Assembly (NCBI RefSeq): GCF_014647795.1
Contig: NZ_BMPW01000005.1
Span: 359,839 to 423,838, forward strand
Length of the DNA stretch: 64,000 bases
Direction of reading: 5' to 3'
DNA from: Actinoplanes campanulatus
GTDB taxonomy: Bacteria; Actinomycetota; Actinomycetes; Mycobacteriales; Micromonosporaceae
The notes under the pieces are model-generated. The model ran no database searches. It saw nothing but the letters and a program-made list of their open reading frames with translations, and was not told the DNA's origin. Both the position numbers and the translations under genes were made by a program. This document shows positions 50,300-59,605 of the stretch, one piece after another (position 1 is the stretch's first letter; each line of letters starts with the position of its first letter).

Positions 50300-51429
50300 C
50301 GGTGCAGACGGGCGGCCTGGCGGGTCAGGTGGTCGCGTTCGGCCAGGTTCGATGCCTGGGCGGCGGCCTCCGCGTACAGCCGGGCCGCCCGTTTCCTGTC
50401 TCCGTCACGTTCGTGCAGGTAGGCGGCGACCGCGGCGTACCGGGGAAGGGTTTGGTCGAGGTCTGACAGGGCCGCCAGGCCGGCCCGTGCGCCGTCCGCC
50501 TCGCCGACCGCGACGGCCCGGTTCAGCCGGACCACGGGGCTGTCGGTGAGGCGGGCCAGTTCGTCGTACCACTCCACGATCTGCACCCAGTCGGTCTCCC
50601 CGGCATGGGGCGCGTCGGCGTGCAGGGCCGCGATCGCGGCCTGCGCCTGGAACTCGCCGAGGCGATCGCGCGCCAGCGCCGCCTGCAGGATCAGGACGCC
50701 TTCGGCGATCAGCGCGGTGTCCCAGCGCGTGCGGTCCTGCTCGGCCAGCGGGACGAGACCACCGTCATCACCGGTACGCGCGTCGCGCCGCGCGTGGTGC
50801 AGCAGCATCAGAGCGAGCAGCCCGTGCACCTCGGGGTGATCGATCGTGGCGGCGAGCTGCCGGGTGAGCCGGATCGCCTCGGCCGCCAGGTCGACGTCGC
50901 CGGTGTAGCCCTCGTTGAACACCAGGTAGAGCACTCGCAACACGGTCGCCACGTCACCGGGCTGGTCGAACCGCACGCGAGAGACCGTCCGCTTGGCCCG
51001 GCTGATCCGCTGCGCCATGGTGGCCTCCGGCACGAGGTACGCCTCGGCGATCTGCCGGGTTGTCAATCCACCGACGGCCCGCAGCGTCAGCGCCACCGCG
51101 GACGCCGGGGTCAGTGACGGATGCGCGCACAGGAAGTAGAGCTGGAGCGTGTCGTCGACCGAGGACGCCGGGCCGGGCGGCGGCTCCTGGTCGGCGGCCT
51201 CCTCCCGGCGGCGGCGGGCCGCCTCCGACCGGGCCGCGTCGAGGAACCGCCGCCACGCCACCGTGACCAGCCAGCCCTTCGGGTCGCGGGGCGGGTCGTC
51301 CGGCCACACCCGCAGCGCCTCGACCAGCGCGTCCTGGACGGCGTCCTCGGCCGCCGCGAAGTCTGCTCCGCGGCGGACGAGGATCCCGAGCACGCCCGGG
51401 GTGAGGCTCCGCAGCTCCTCCGGCGTCAT
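50290..51429 (-). CDS. ECF42-type RNA polymerase sigma factor with TPR-like tail
   Basis: 379 residues from ATG 51429, overlapping the stop of the DGPF gene (ATGA). Sigma region 2 ([21 protein letters not shown]...[15 protein letters not shown]), region 4 ([42 protein letters not shown]) and a ~200-residue helical C-terminal extension ([11 protein letters not shown]..., [20 protein letters not shown]) with TPR-like pairs. This build, and the adjacent YCII/DGPF gene, define ECF42. No anti-sigma gene is present; the extension is known in the group to control activity. Confidence 0.92.
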   Translation of the reverse strand: MTPEELRSLTPGVLGILVRRGADFAAAEDAVQDALVEALRVWPDDPPRDPKGWLVTVAWRRFLDAARSEAARRRREEAADQEPPPGPASSVDDTLQLYFLCAHPSLTPASAVALTLRAVGGLTTRQIAEAYLVPEATMAQRISRAKRTVSRVRFDQPGDVATVLRVLYLVFNEGYTGDVDLAAEAIRLTRQLAATIDHPEVHGLLALMLLHHARRDARTGDDGGLVPLAEQDRTRWDTALIAEGVLILQAALARDRLGEFQAQAAIAALHADAPHAGETDWVQIVEWYDELARLTDSPVVRLNRAVAVGEADGARAGLAALSDLDQTLPRYAAVAAYLHERDGDRKRAARLYAEAAAQASNLAERDHLTRQAARLHRQL

Positions 51430-51833
51430 TCGGTGATCGTCGGCATTTCCGCGAAGCAGGGGCGCAGTTCCAGCCACTCGTGGATCGGCTTTCCGTCCTT
51501 GCCGGGGGCGGCGGACAGCTCGCCGGCCAGTTCGACGGCCCGCTCGTGACTGTCCACGTCGATGATCATGAAGCCGGCGATCAGGTCCTTGGTCTCGGCG
51601 AACGGGCCGTCGGTGACCGGCGGGCGGCCCTCCCCGTCGTACCGGACCCAGGTGCCCTCGGGCAGCAGCGCCTGCTCGCTGACGAACTCACCAGTCTCCA
51701 CGAGCCGGTTCGCGAAGTCGCTCATGTAAGCGATGTGCGCCGAGATCTCCTCGGGCGTCCACTTCTCCATCGGCACGTCGTTGACCGGGGCCGGAGCGCC
51801 ACGGTAGTGCTTGAGCAGCAGGTACTTGGCCAT
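51426..51833 (-). CDS. YCII-related DGPF-domain protein
   Basis: 135 residues from ATG 51833 behind gggagaa; a longer frame to 51866 lacks such a site. The motif TDGPFAETKDLIAGFMIIDVDS gives the DGPF family name; the fold is a ferredoxin-like dimer. Always paired with ECF42 sigma genes and usually assumed to belong to their regulon. Biochemical role unknown. Confidence 0.92.
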   Translation of the reverse strand: MAKYLLLKHYRGAPAPVNDVPMEKWTPEEISAHIAYMSDFANRLVETGEFVSEQALLPEGTWVRYDGEGRPPVTDGPFAETKDLIAGFMIIDVDSHERAVELAGELSAAPGKDGKPIHEWLELRPCFAEMPTITE

Positions 51834-51899
51834 GATGGTTCTCCCGACAGTGCTGGTGCGACCCATTGTGGTCGGCGTTCGGACCGGGGACGGAGCCGG

Positions 51900-52112
51900 T
51901 CACCGGTTCTCGACATCACCGTCCAGAATTTTTATGACGCCGGCCGGGCAGAGGGTGGCCGCGTCCCGGGCGGCGGGTTCGTCGGCGGCCGACGGGATCT
52001 CCGCCAGCAGGATCACGACGCCGTCCTCGTCGCGCTGATCGAACACGTGCGGGGCGGTGAAAGCGCATTGACCAGCACCGATGCACTTGTCTTCGTCGAC
52101 GGTGACCTTCAT
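51900..52112 (-). CDS. [3Fe-4S] ferredoxin for a cytochrome P450
   Basis: 70 residues from ATG 52112, behind gaggagcc. MKVTVDEDKCIGAGQCAFTAPHVFD then LCPAGVIKI: three cluster Cys (CxxxxxC ... CP) with Gly/Ala in place of the fourth, as in P450-linked 3Fe-4S ferredoxins. Divergent from the P450 gene by about 95 bp and probably its electron donor. Confidence 0.9.
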   Translation of the reverse strand: MKVTVDEDKCIGAGQCAFTAPHVFDQRDEDGVVILLAEIPSAADEPAARDAATLCPAGVIKILDGDVENR

Positions 52113-52208
52113 GGCTCCTCCGGTGATCGTTTTCAACCGTTTGCTACCGGGTCATCCCGTGCGTACGGTACCAAGTAATCAGGCGTTTACCTCAGGGAGA
52201 GGGTGCAG

Positions 52209-53369
52209 ATGCTCGACTACCCGTTCACGCCACCGACCGCCGTGGACCCGCCCGACGAATGGCGGGAACTGCGCGCCACCTGCCCGGTCGCGCCGGTCCG
52301 CACGCCCGCCGGGATCGAGGCCCTCCTGCTCACCCGGTACGACGACGTGCGCACCACCATCACCGACCGCCGCTTCGTCCGGAACACGCCGGCCGGCAGC
52401 AACGCCGTCGGCACGCAGGCCGCCTTCATGGCCGACGAGGCCCAGCACATGCGCTGGCGCCGTCTGCTCAGCCGCTCCTTCACCGCCAAGCGCATGACCG
52501 CCCTGGAGCCCGGCATCGCCCGGATCACCCACGACCTCATCGACGAGATGACCAAACAGGGCCCACCCGCCGACCTGCGGACCGCCCTCGGTTTCCCGCT
52601 GCCCGTCTACGTGATCTGCGACCTGCTCGGCGTGCCCGCCGCCGACCGGGAGCGATTCGCCCGCTGGTCCGACCACTTCCTCAACCTCACCCGGTACACC
52701 GCCGAGGAGGCCAGGCAGTCCGGCCTGGAGATGTGGCAGTACATGCTGGCCCACGTCGAGGCGAAACGCTCCGCACCGGGCGACGACCTGCTGTCCGAAC
52801 TGGTCACGGTCGTCGACTCCGAGGACGGCCGGCTCACCGAGCAGGAGTGCGTCTTCACCGGCCAGGCGCTGCTCGTCGCCGGGCACGAGACCACCGCCAA
52901 CATGATCGGCAAGATGGTCGCCATGCTGCTCGCCGAGCGGGGCCGCTGGGAACTCCTGCTCGCCGAACCCGGCCTGGTGCCGAGCGCCGTCGAGGAGGTG
53001 CTGCGCTTCGACGCCAACCTCGGATTCGGGATGCACCGCCTGGTCACCGAACGCACCGAGATCGCCGGGACCGTCGTCGAGGCCGGAACCACCGTGCTGT
53101 CGTCGACGCCGTCCGCCAACCGGGACGAACGGGTCTTCGACCACCCCGACGAGATGGACCTGGCCCGCTCCCCCAACCCGCACCTCACGTTCGGCGCGGG
53201 CCCGCACTCCTGCCTCGGACAGTCGCTGGCCCGGGTCGAACTGCGCACCGTGCTGGCCGTCCTGCTGGAACGGCTGCCCGGTCTGGAGCTGGCGGTGCCG
53301 GTCGAGGAGCTGCGCCGCCGTCAGGGCCTGCTCGTCGGCGGCCTGGAGGAGGTGCCGGTCCGCTGGTAG
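52209..53369 (+). CDS. Cytochrome P450
   Basis: 386 residues from ATG 52209, 7 bp after gggagag; GTG 52203 is an alternative. I-helix oxygen motif AGHETTAN, K-helix EEVLR, and heme loop LTFGAGPHSCLGQ with the axial Cys near residue 335. It belongs to the soluble bacterial class I type (CYP105/107-like), fed by the adjacent ferredoxin; a reductase is not in the window. Substrate unknown: no other biosynthetic gene is alongside. Ends 4 bp before the convergent iolG-like gene. Confidence 0.93.
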   Translation: MLDYPFTPPTAVDPPDEWRELRATCPVAPVRTPAGIEALLLTRYDDVRTTITDRRFVRNTPAGSNAVGTQAAFMADEAQHMRWRRLLSRSFTAKRMTALEPGIARITHDLIDEMTKQGPPADLRTALGFPLPVYVICDLLGVPAADRERFARWSDHFLNLTRYTAEEARQSGLEMWQYMLAHVEAKRSAPGDDLLSELVTVVDSEDGRLTEQECVFTGQALLVAGHETTANMIGKMVAMLLAERGRWELLLAEPGLVPSAVEEVLRFDANLGFGMHRLVTERTEIAGTVVEAGTTVLSSTPSANRDERVFDHPDEMDLARSPNPHLTFGAGPHSCLGQSLARVELRTVLAVLLERLPGLELAVPVEELRRRQGLLVGGLEEVPVRW

Positions 53370-53373
53370 AGCC

Positions 53374-54420
53374 TCACCTCCGGTAGAGAGCGGGCACCGG
53401 GGGCAGCTCCACGGCATGGCGGTCGCCGCTGGTCAGCGCCGCCACACAGGCGTGCGCCACGAACGTCGCCGCGAACCCGTCCCAGGCGGACGCGCCACCG
53501 GCCGCCCCGTCGATCCAGTCCTGCAACTCCAGCCGGTACGCCTCGGCGAACCGCGGCCGCCAGTCCCCCGGCAGCGCCCGCGCGTGCAGCCCGCCCCGGC
53601 GCAGCGACGTCGGCGGCGGCGCGTCCACCGTCACCGTGCCCGTCTCACCGACCAGCTCACAGCGCACCTCGTAGCCGTACCGGGCGTTGGCGAAGATCTC
53701 CACGTCGGCGAGCACCCCCGACTCGGTGGTGAGGACCAGCAACTGCGGATCCTGGGTGCCGCCCGCCTGCCCGCTCGGCCGGGGCGTGTGCACCGCCACC
53801 TCGACGATCTCCTCCCCGAACAGCCAGCGCACGATGTCCAGCTCGTGCACCGCCGAGTTGGTGATCAGGGCGGAGCCGGGCAGGCCCGGGACCGCGGCCG
53901 GATTCCGGTGCACGTTGTGCATCAGCAGCGGCGCGCCGATCTCGCCGGCGGTCAGCAGCGCCCGCATGCCGGTGTAGCCGGGATCGAAGCGCCGCATGAA
54001 CCCCACCGTAATCAGCCGGCTGCCGTGTTCAATCTCCGCCTCCACGATCCGGGCGCAGGCCTCGACGGTCGGGGCGAGCGGCTTCTCGCAGAGCACCGGC
54101 TTCCCGGCCGCCACACAGGCGAGCACGTAGTCCTCGTGGGTGGCGTCCGACGAGGCGATCAGCACGGCGTCGATGCCGTCGTCGACGATCAGCGCGTACG
54201 GGTCGGCGAAGACCCGCGCCCCACCGCTGGCCGCCGCCACCCCGCGGGCCCGGCCCCCGTCGACGTCGAAGACACCGCCGACCCGGGCGCCGGACACCGC
54301 CTCGGTGAGCAGCCGGGCGTGGTCGGCGCCCATGACACCGGTGCCGATGACACCGATCCGGGTCACCGTGGGCCCGCCCGCCTCGGCCGGCATCTGCCCC
54401 GGCTGAAGCATGGTCGTCAC
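53374..54420 (-). CDS. iolG: Inositol 2-dehydrogenase-like Gfo/Idh/MocA oxidoreductase
   Basis: 348 residues. TRIGVIGTGVMGADHARLLTEAV is the NAD loop; CEKPLAPT contains the EKP motif with the catalytic Lys; NSAVHELDIVRWLFGEE carries the H-x-x-D substrate residues. Wording is close to myo-inositol 2-dehydrogenases. The GTG at 54420 overlaps the iolE stop (GTGA); a later in-frame GTG just before TRIGVIG is possible. Last gene of iolC-E-G. Confidence 0.85.
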   Translation of the reverse strand: MTTMLQPGQMPAEAGGPTVTRIGVIGTGVMGADHARLLTEAVSGARVGGVFDVDGGRARGVAAASGGARVFADPYALIVDDGIDAVLIASSDATHEDYVLACVAAGKPVLCEKPLAPTVEACARIVEAEIEHGSRLITVGFMRRFDPGYTGMRALLTAGEIGAPLLMHNVHRNPAAVPGLPGSALITNSAVHELDIVRWLFGEEIVEVAVHTPRPSGQAGGTQDPQLLVLTTESGVLADVEIFANARYGYEVRCELVGETGTVTVDAPPPTSLRRGGLHARALPGDWRPRFAEAYRLELQDWIDGAAGGASAWDGFAATFVAHACVAALTSGDRHAVELPPVPALYRR

Positions 54421-55292
54421 CGCGCCACCTCCATCAGGAACTCCAGGCTGCGGCGCACGTCGCCGACCGGGCCGGCGCCGGCGGCCGGCGGCCCGGTGAG
54501 CGCGCAGTCCTGCTCCAGCACGTACCACCCGGTGTAGCCGGCGGTCTCCAGGCGGTCGACGATCCCGGCGACATCCGCGTCACCGGCGCCGAGCGGCGTG
54601 TACAGGCCCGCCTTGACGCCGTCCATGTAGCTGCGGCTGCCGTCGCGCACGGTGGCCGCCACCGCGAGATCCACATCCTTCAGATGGACGTGGGAGATCC
54701 GGTCGGCCGCCTGCTCCAGCAGCTCGGCGGGGTGCATGCCGCCGATCAGCAGGTGCCCGGTGTCCAGGCAGACCGGCACGTCGCTGCCGTCGAGCAGCCG
54801 CAGCACCGCGTCCCGGTCCTCGACCGCCGTACCGACGTGCGGATGCAGGCTGGGCCACAGACCACGGTCGGCGGCCATCTCCCGCAGGACCTCCAGGGTG
54901 GCGAAGAGCCGGCGCCACTCGCCGTCGTCCAGGTGGACCTTACGGTCGTAGCTCCCGTCAGCCGACCGGGCGGCCAGAACCACCACCTCCGCTCCCGCGG
55001 CGGCCAGGGTGTCCATCGCGAGGGCCGCCGCGGCCAGGTCGGCGTCGGCGCCGACATGCATGGGTACGGGCAGAAAACCGCCGATCAACCGCAGCCCGTG
55101 CCGGTCCAGCACCGCCCGTACGTCCGCCGAGGTCATGCCCAGATAGCCGGTCGGGCCCAGCTCGGTGGCACGCAACCCGAGCGCGGCCATCTCGGCGAGA
55201 ACCCGGTCGGCGAACAGCTCGTACCCCCAGCCGGGCGCCTCACACACGCCCCAGGAGATCGGCGCCCCACCGATGCGGTCCGCAAAGCCCAT
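54417..55292 (-). CDS. iolE: Inosose dehydratase-like sugar isomerase/epimerase
   Basis: 291 residues from ATG 55292, which has gaggggg just upstream; a GTG at 55322 overlapping the iolC stop and an ATG at 55307 are alternatives. Xylose-isomerase-like TIM barrel: GGAPISWGVCE opening, TELGPTGYLG, SLHPHVGTAVE, CLDTGHLLIGG, HVHLKDVDL, metal-binding His/Asp/Glu in the positions of IolE. It removes water from 2-keto-myo-inositol. Confidence 0.85.
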   Translation of the reverse strand: MGFADRIGGAPISWGVCEAPGWGYELFADRVLAEMAALGLRATELGPTGYLGMTSADVRAVLDRHGLRLIGGFLPVPMHVGADADLAAAALAMDTLAAAGAEVVVLAARSADGSYDRKVHLDDGEWRRLFATLEVLREMAADRGLWPSLHPHVGTAVEDRDAVLRLLDGSDVPVCLDTGHLLIGGMHPAELLEQAADRISHVHLKDVDLAVAATVRDGSRSYMDGVKAGLYTPLGAGDADVAGIVDRLETAGYTGWYVLEQDCALTGPPAAGAGPVGDVRRSLEFLMEVAR

Positions 55293-55318
55293 GACCTGCC
55301 CCCTCATATCCCGCCTGA

Positions 55319-56281
55319 TCACGCCGCAGACTCTCCGACCCGGCCGGCCGCCAGCACCCGCTCCACCTCGGCCGTGGTCGGCATGGCGGTGGAGCACTCC
55401 AGGCGGCCCGCCACGATCGCGCCGGCCGCGTTGGCGAACCGGACGACACGGGCCAGGGGCCAGCCGGCCAGCAGACCGTGGCACAGCGCGCCGCCGAACC
55501 CGTCCCCGGCGCCCAGCCCGTTCACCACTTCCACCTCGGTGGGCGGCAGCCGTACCCCATGATCTTTGGTTTTGGCCAGAACGCCCTCGGGCCCCAGCTT
55601 CACGACGGCGAGTGACACCCCGGCGCCGAGCAACGCGGCGGCCGCCGCGTCCGGATCGTCCTCGCCGACCGCGACCGCGCACTCGGTCAGGTTGCCCACC
55701 GCCACGCTGACGTGCGGCAACGCTTCCTGGACGGCGGCCCGCGCGGCGTCCGGCGACGACCAGAACATCGGCCGGTAGTCGAGATCCAGCACGGTGAACG
55801 GACGGCGGCCACGAGCCCGCCACGCGGCGTGGTGGGCGGACCGGCTGGGATCCTGGGAGAGGCCGGTGACCGTGCACCAGAACACGCCGGCCGCCCGGAT
55901 CGCGCCGAGGTCCAGCTCGTTCGGCTGGATCATCAGGTCCGGGGCGGTCGGCAGGCGGTAGAAGTAGAGCGGGAAGTCGTCCGGCGGGAAGATCTCACAG
56001 AACGTGACCGGGGTCGGCAGGCCCGGCACGGCGGCGACGAACCGGTGGTCCACCCCGAGTTCGGCCAGGGTGCGGCACACGTACCGGCCGAACGGGTCCT
56101 CGCCGACGCGGGTGATCACGGCGGTCCGGCGGCCGTGCCGGGCCGCGGCGACCGCCACGTTCGTCGCGCTGCCGCCGAGGAACTTGCCGAACGAGGTGAC
56201 GTCCGCCAGGCCGACGCCGGTCTGGAGGGGGTAGATGTCGACACCGACGCGGCCCATGGTGACGACTTCGAAGTCCGGCAT
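55319..56281 (-). CDS. iolC: 5-dehydro-2-deoxygluconokinase
   Basis: 320 residues from ATG 56281 with agaggtgag just before it; an ATG 15 bp earlier is possible. PfkB family: MGRVGVDIYPLQTGVGL opening, GGSATNVAVAAARHG motif 1, and NGLGAGDGFGGALCHGLL with the catalytic Asp. The VGVDIYP and ELDL wording is typical of IolC, which phosphorylates 2-deoxy-5-keto-gluconate. The remaining iol genes (iolA, B, D) are absent here. Confidence 0.87.
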   Translation of the reverse strand: MPDFEVVTMGRVGVDIYPLQTGVGLADVTSFGKFLGGSATNVAVAAARHGRRTAVITRVGEDPFGRYVCRTLAELGVDHRFVAAVPGLPTPVTFCEIFPPDDFPLYFYRLPTAPDLMIQPNELDLGAIRAAGVFWCTVTGLSQDPSRSAHHAAWRARGRRPFTVLDLDYRPMFWSSPDAARAAVQEALPHVSVAVGNLTECAVAVGEDDPDAAAAALLGAGVSLAVVKLGPEGVLAKTKDHGVRLPPTEVEVVNGLGAGDGFGGALCHGLLAGWPLARVVRFANAAGAIVAGRLECSTAMPTTAEVERVLAAGRVGESAA

Positions 56282-56398
56282 CTCACCTCTCCGCATCGTA
56301 AAGGCGTCGTGTCATGCAGACTCCGACCGCAGGTCGATCACGTCAAGCCTTTGTCCCGACCTGAGATTGAGACGCCGTCCGCTGGGCACCCGGCCGGT

Positions 56399-57346
56399 AT
56401 GACGATCGCCGCCACGCCGCTGGAGACCGACACCGCGCTCGTGGACCTCGGGGACGCGTTGCGGGCCGGCGGCTACCGGTTCACGACCACCACGCCGGCC
56501 ACGCATGAGCGGGTCAACCGGCGACCCGGAAACGCGCGGGCGCGGAGCACGCGCGACGTCTTCGGCTGGAGCCGGCCGTTCGGGCCGGGCGTGCTGCCGG
56601 AGCGGATCGTGGAGTTGATGGACATCGCCGGCGTGCTGGACCGGGACGGGGACGTCTGGCGCAGCCGGGTCCGTTTCTCCTGCTACGACGGCGAGATCTT
56701 CGTGCATTCGGCGTTTCCGACGACGGCGCCCGACGCGGTGTTCTTCGGGCCCGACACCTACCGGATGGCGGACGCCGCGATCGCCGAGATCGGGAGCCGT
56801 GACCGTCCGGTCCGGCGGGCCGTCGACATCGGCTGCGGAACCGGAGCCGGGGCGATCGCCGTCGCCAAGCGGGCGCCCGGCGGCGAGATCCTGGCGGTCG
56901 ACATCAATCCGGTCGCCCTCCACTTCGCCCGGCTCAACGCCCTCCTGGCCGGCACACCGCATGTGCGGGTGTCCGACAGCGACCTGCTCGACGCCGTCGA
57001 CGGCGACTTCGACCTGATCGTCACCAACCCACCGTTCATGATCGACCCGGCCGGGCGGGCCTACCGCAACGGCGGCCCGCACGGGCACGAACTGTCCCTG
57101 GCCATCGCCTGCGCGGCGGTCGACCGGCTCGCCGTGGGCGGCACCCTGGTGCTGTTCTCCGGCATCGCCATCGTCGAGGGCCGCGACCTGTTCCACGACG
57201 CCACCGCCGAGCGCCTCGCCGGAACCGGGCTGTCCTGGACGTACCGGGAGGTGGACCCGGACGTGTACGGCGAGGAGCTGGACGGCCCGGCCTACGCCCA
57301 CGCCGAACGGATCGCCCTCGTCCTGCTCACCGTCACCAGAGTGTGA
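56399..57346 (+). CDS. SAM-dependent methyltransferase (MTS/HemK-like)
   Basis: 315 residues. An N-terminal domain of about 130 residues precedes the Rossmann SAM site VDIGCGTGAGAIAVAKRAPG, with VDINPVALHFARLNA and the catalytic NPPFMID motif used to methylate amide or base nitrogen. Related to the RsmC/PrmC group; the acceptor cannot be told. 10 bp ahead of the CDGSH gene. Confidence 0.87.
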   Translation: MTIAATPLETDTALVDLGDALRAGGYRFTTTTPATHERVNRRPGNARARSTRDVFGWSRPFGPGVLPERIVELMDIAGVLDRDGDVWRSRVRFSCYDGEIFVHSAFPTTAPDAVFFGPDTYRMADAAIAEIGSRDRPVRRAVDIGCGTGAGAIAVAKRAPGGEILAVDINPVALHFARLNALLAGTPHVRVSDSDLLDAVDGDFDLIVTNPPFMIDPAGRAYRNGGPHGHELSLAIACAAVDRLAVGGTLVLFSGIAIVEGRDLFHDATAERLAGTGLSWTYREVDPDVYGEELDGPAYAHAERIALVLLTVTRV

Positions 57347-57356
57347 GACGGCCGTC

Positions 57357-57608
57357 ATGATCTCCGACGAGGACGGGCAGGGCGTGACCGTGGTGGTCTA
57401 CGAGGACGGCCCACTGCTGGTCCGCGGTGACTTCACGCTGCGCACCCCGGACGGCGAGATCATCGATCCGGGCCGGGCCACGGTGGCGCTGTGCCGGTGC
57501 GGGAAGTCGGCGATCAAGCCGTTCTGCGACGGCACCCACAAGGCGGCCGGTTTCCGGGCCGGAGCGGGCCGGCAGACGCCCGCGCCCCGCTCAAGCGAAC
57601 CCGAGTAG
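57357..57608 (+). CDS. CDGSH iron-sulfur domain protein
   Basis: 83 residues. VALCRCGKSAIKPFCDGTHKAAGF is the CDGSH box: three Cys and one His (C-x-C...C-D-G-x-H) ligate a labile [2Fe-2S] cluster. Small soluble form without a membrane anchor. Its stop overlaps the convergent iron-enzyme gene by 18 bp; the pair is often adjacent in actinomycetes. Confidence 0.93.
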   Translation: MISDEDGQGVTVVVYEDGPLLVRGDFTLRTPDGEIIDPGRATVALCRCGKSAIKPFCDGTHKAAGFRAGAGRQTPAPRSSEPE

Positions 57609-58598
57609 GGAGCTCTCACCCCGCGACCAGCAGCCCAGCACCTCCCGTGCCCACAGGCCGTCCAGCGCCAGCGCGCAGCGGGCGCCGAAGAGCACGTCGG
57701 CGGCGTGATCCGGTTCGGTCGCGCAGAACACGCCACACATGTCGTACGCCGCCAGCTGCTCATGGACGGCGTCCGCCTCCACGTGCTCGTCGTAGAAGCG
57801 GGTCGCGCCGGCGTCCCCGCCCAGCCGGCGCAGGCCGTTGCCGTACGCCCGATTGGGTCCGGTCGACGTCATCTCGTAGGCGGCCAGATGTCCCAGCAGG
57901 GCCCCGAGCCGATGCCGGTGCAGGGCGAACAGCGACATCAGGTTGTTGGTGGCCAGCGTCAGCGCCGGGGCCACGTGGACGTACGCGCCGTAGGTGGCGT
58001 CCAGCCCGAGGGCCGTCATCGTGGACTTGAACAACTCCTGGTGCATCCGGGGCGCGCGGCCCTGCCCGTACTCGTCGATCTGGATCTCGATGAGCGCGGC
58101 CTTGGCCACGCCGCCCAGCCGGGGGATCGCGAAGGTGTGCGGATCCGCCTCGCGCAACTGGTAGACCGAGCGATGCGCCGCGAACTCCCGGAACTGCTCC
58201 AGGGTGCCCCTGACCCGCAGATGCCTCGACAGCGACGGGCCGCCGTCCTCGCCGGTCATCGCCGTCAGCGTGTGCGCGATCGAAGCGGCCGTGAGCGGCT
58301 CGGGCACGACGTCGCGGAAGGGGGCGGCCAGCGCGCGCAGCGCCGCCTCGAACCGCTCTTCGGCGGCCGCCCGCAACCGGATCAGGCTCGGCTCGCACTC
58401 CCACCGGTCGTCGACGCCGTCCCAGCCCCGGTAGGACAGCTCGTACATGACGAACAGCGACAGTTGAAGATCTTCGTCGGTCAGCGCGGGATTCAGCGCG
58501 AAATCGCCGGCGATCTCCGGGCCGAGTTCGTGCGGCGCGTGCACGAGCGCCGCGGCCAGCGCCGAGGAGACGGGTCCGCGCGCGGTAGGGACCTTCAT
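57591..58598 (-). CDS. Iron-containing redox enzyme, heme-oxygenase-like fold
   Basis: 335 residues from ATG 58598. All-helical; the conserved acids and His of the HDO/heme-oxygenase-like diiron family appear in LSLFVMYELSYRGWDG, EIQIDEYGQGRAPRMHQELF and RFYDEHVEADAVHEQLA (E/H-x-x-x-D/E-x-x-H patterns). These enzymes oxidise amino or fatty acids with a diiron centre. The substrate is unknown. Confidence 0.83.
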   Translation of the reverse strand: MKVPTARGPVSSALAAALVHAPHELGPEIAGDFALNPALTDEDLQLSLFVMYELSYRGWDGVDDRWECEPSLIRLRAAAEERFEAALRALAAPFRDVVPEPLTAASIAHTLTAMTGEDGGPSLSRHLRVRGTLEQFREFAAHRSVYQLREADPHTFAIPRLGGVAKAALIEIQIDEYGQGRAPRMHQELFKSTMTALGLDATYGAYVHVAPALTLATNNLMSLFALHRHRLGALLGHLAAYEMTSTGPNRAYGNGLRRLGGDAGATRFYDEHVEADAVHEQLAAYDMCGVFCATEPDHAADVLFGARCALALDGLWAREVLGCWSRGESSLLGFA

Positions 58599-58638
58599 GG
58601 CGCCCGCATGCCCCGATGATCGACGGCCAAACGCCGGT

Positions 58639-59583
58639 ATGGTCGGGGCTGTGGGCAGTGTGACGGTGGTGGGCGCCGGGGTCATCGGGCTGAGCGTCGC
58701 GTACGAGCTGGCGGTGGCCGGCCACGAGGTGCGGATCGTGGCCGACCGGGAGGCCGTCGACGGCGTGTCCGGGGTGGCCGCCGCCATCTGGTTCCCGCAC
58801 GACGTCGACCACTCCGCGTCGGTCCTCGACTCGGCCGCGGTCACCTACCGGCGGCTCGAGGAGCTGGCCGGCAATCCCAGCACCGGTGTCCACATGCGCC
58901 CCGGCACCGTCCTGTCCCGCCACCCCGGCCCGGACCTGAGCTGGACCCGGGCGGTGCCGCACACCGAACCGGCCGAGTTGGCCGGAACCAGCGGCATCCG
59001 CTGCGTCGTGCCTCTGGCCGAGACCGGTACCTACCTGACGTGGCTGCGTGCCGCGGTCCTCTCCCTCGGGGTCGATGTCGACTGGACCGAGGTGAAGGCG
59101 CTGGCGGACCTGCCGCCGTCCGACGCCGTGGTGGTGGCGGCCGGGCTGCGGTCGGCGGCGCTGCTCGGCGACGATCAGGACTGTTTCCCGATCCGGGGCC
59201 AGGTGGTGCGGCTGGCCAATCCCGGGCTCACCGAGTGGATCACCGACTCGGACAATCCGGACGGGCTCACCTACGTCGTACCCCGGCTCGGCGACGTGGT
59301 CTGCGGCGGCACCGGGGAGGTCGGATCCTGGGACGAGCGGATCGACCCGGACATCGAGGCCGGCATCCTGCGCCGGGTCAGCGCCCTGGTGCCGGAGCTG
59401 GCCGGGCAGCCGGTGCTGTCCCGGGCCACCGGGTTACGGCCGGGCCGGTCCGGCGGCGTCCGGGTGGAGGCGGTCGCGGGCCATGACCGGCCGGTCTACG
59501 CCTGCTACGGCCACGGCGGCGCCGGCTTCACCCTGTCCTGGGGCGACGCCGCCCGCATCGCCACCCTCGTCGGCCCCGCCTGA
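58639..59583 (+). CDS. FAD-dependent D-amino-acid-oxidase-like protein
   Basis: 314 residues; ATG 58639 or GTG 58651. VVGAGVIGLSVAYELAVAGHEV is the FAD loop, AAAIWFPH matches the DAO motif around residue 45, ETGTYLTWLRA and FPIRGQVVRL follow, and GLRPGRSGGVRVEA plus CYGHGGAGFTLSWG at the end are hallmarks of D-amino-acid oxidases. It deaminates D-amino acids to keto acids with H2O2. Confidence 0.9.
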   Translation: MVGAVGSVTVVGAGVIGLSVAYELAVAGHEVRIVADREAVDGVSGVAAAIWFPHDVDHSASVLDSAAVTYRRLEELAGNPSTGVHMRPGTVLSRHPGPDLSWTRAVPHTEPAELAGTSGIRCVVPLAETGTYLTWLRAAVLSLGVDVDWTEVKALADLPPSDAVVVAAGLRSAALLGDDQDCFPIRGQVVRLANPGLTEWITDSDNPDGLTYVVPRLGDVVCGGTGEVGSWDERIDPDIEAGILRRVSALVPELAGQPVLSRATGLRPGRSGGVRVEAVAGHDRPVYACYGHGGAGFTLSWGDAARIATLVGPA

Positions 59584-59605
59584 GCGGGCACGGCACGATG
59601 AAGCC

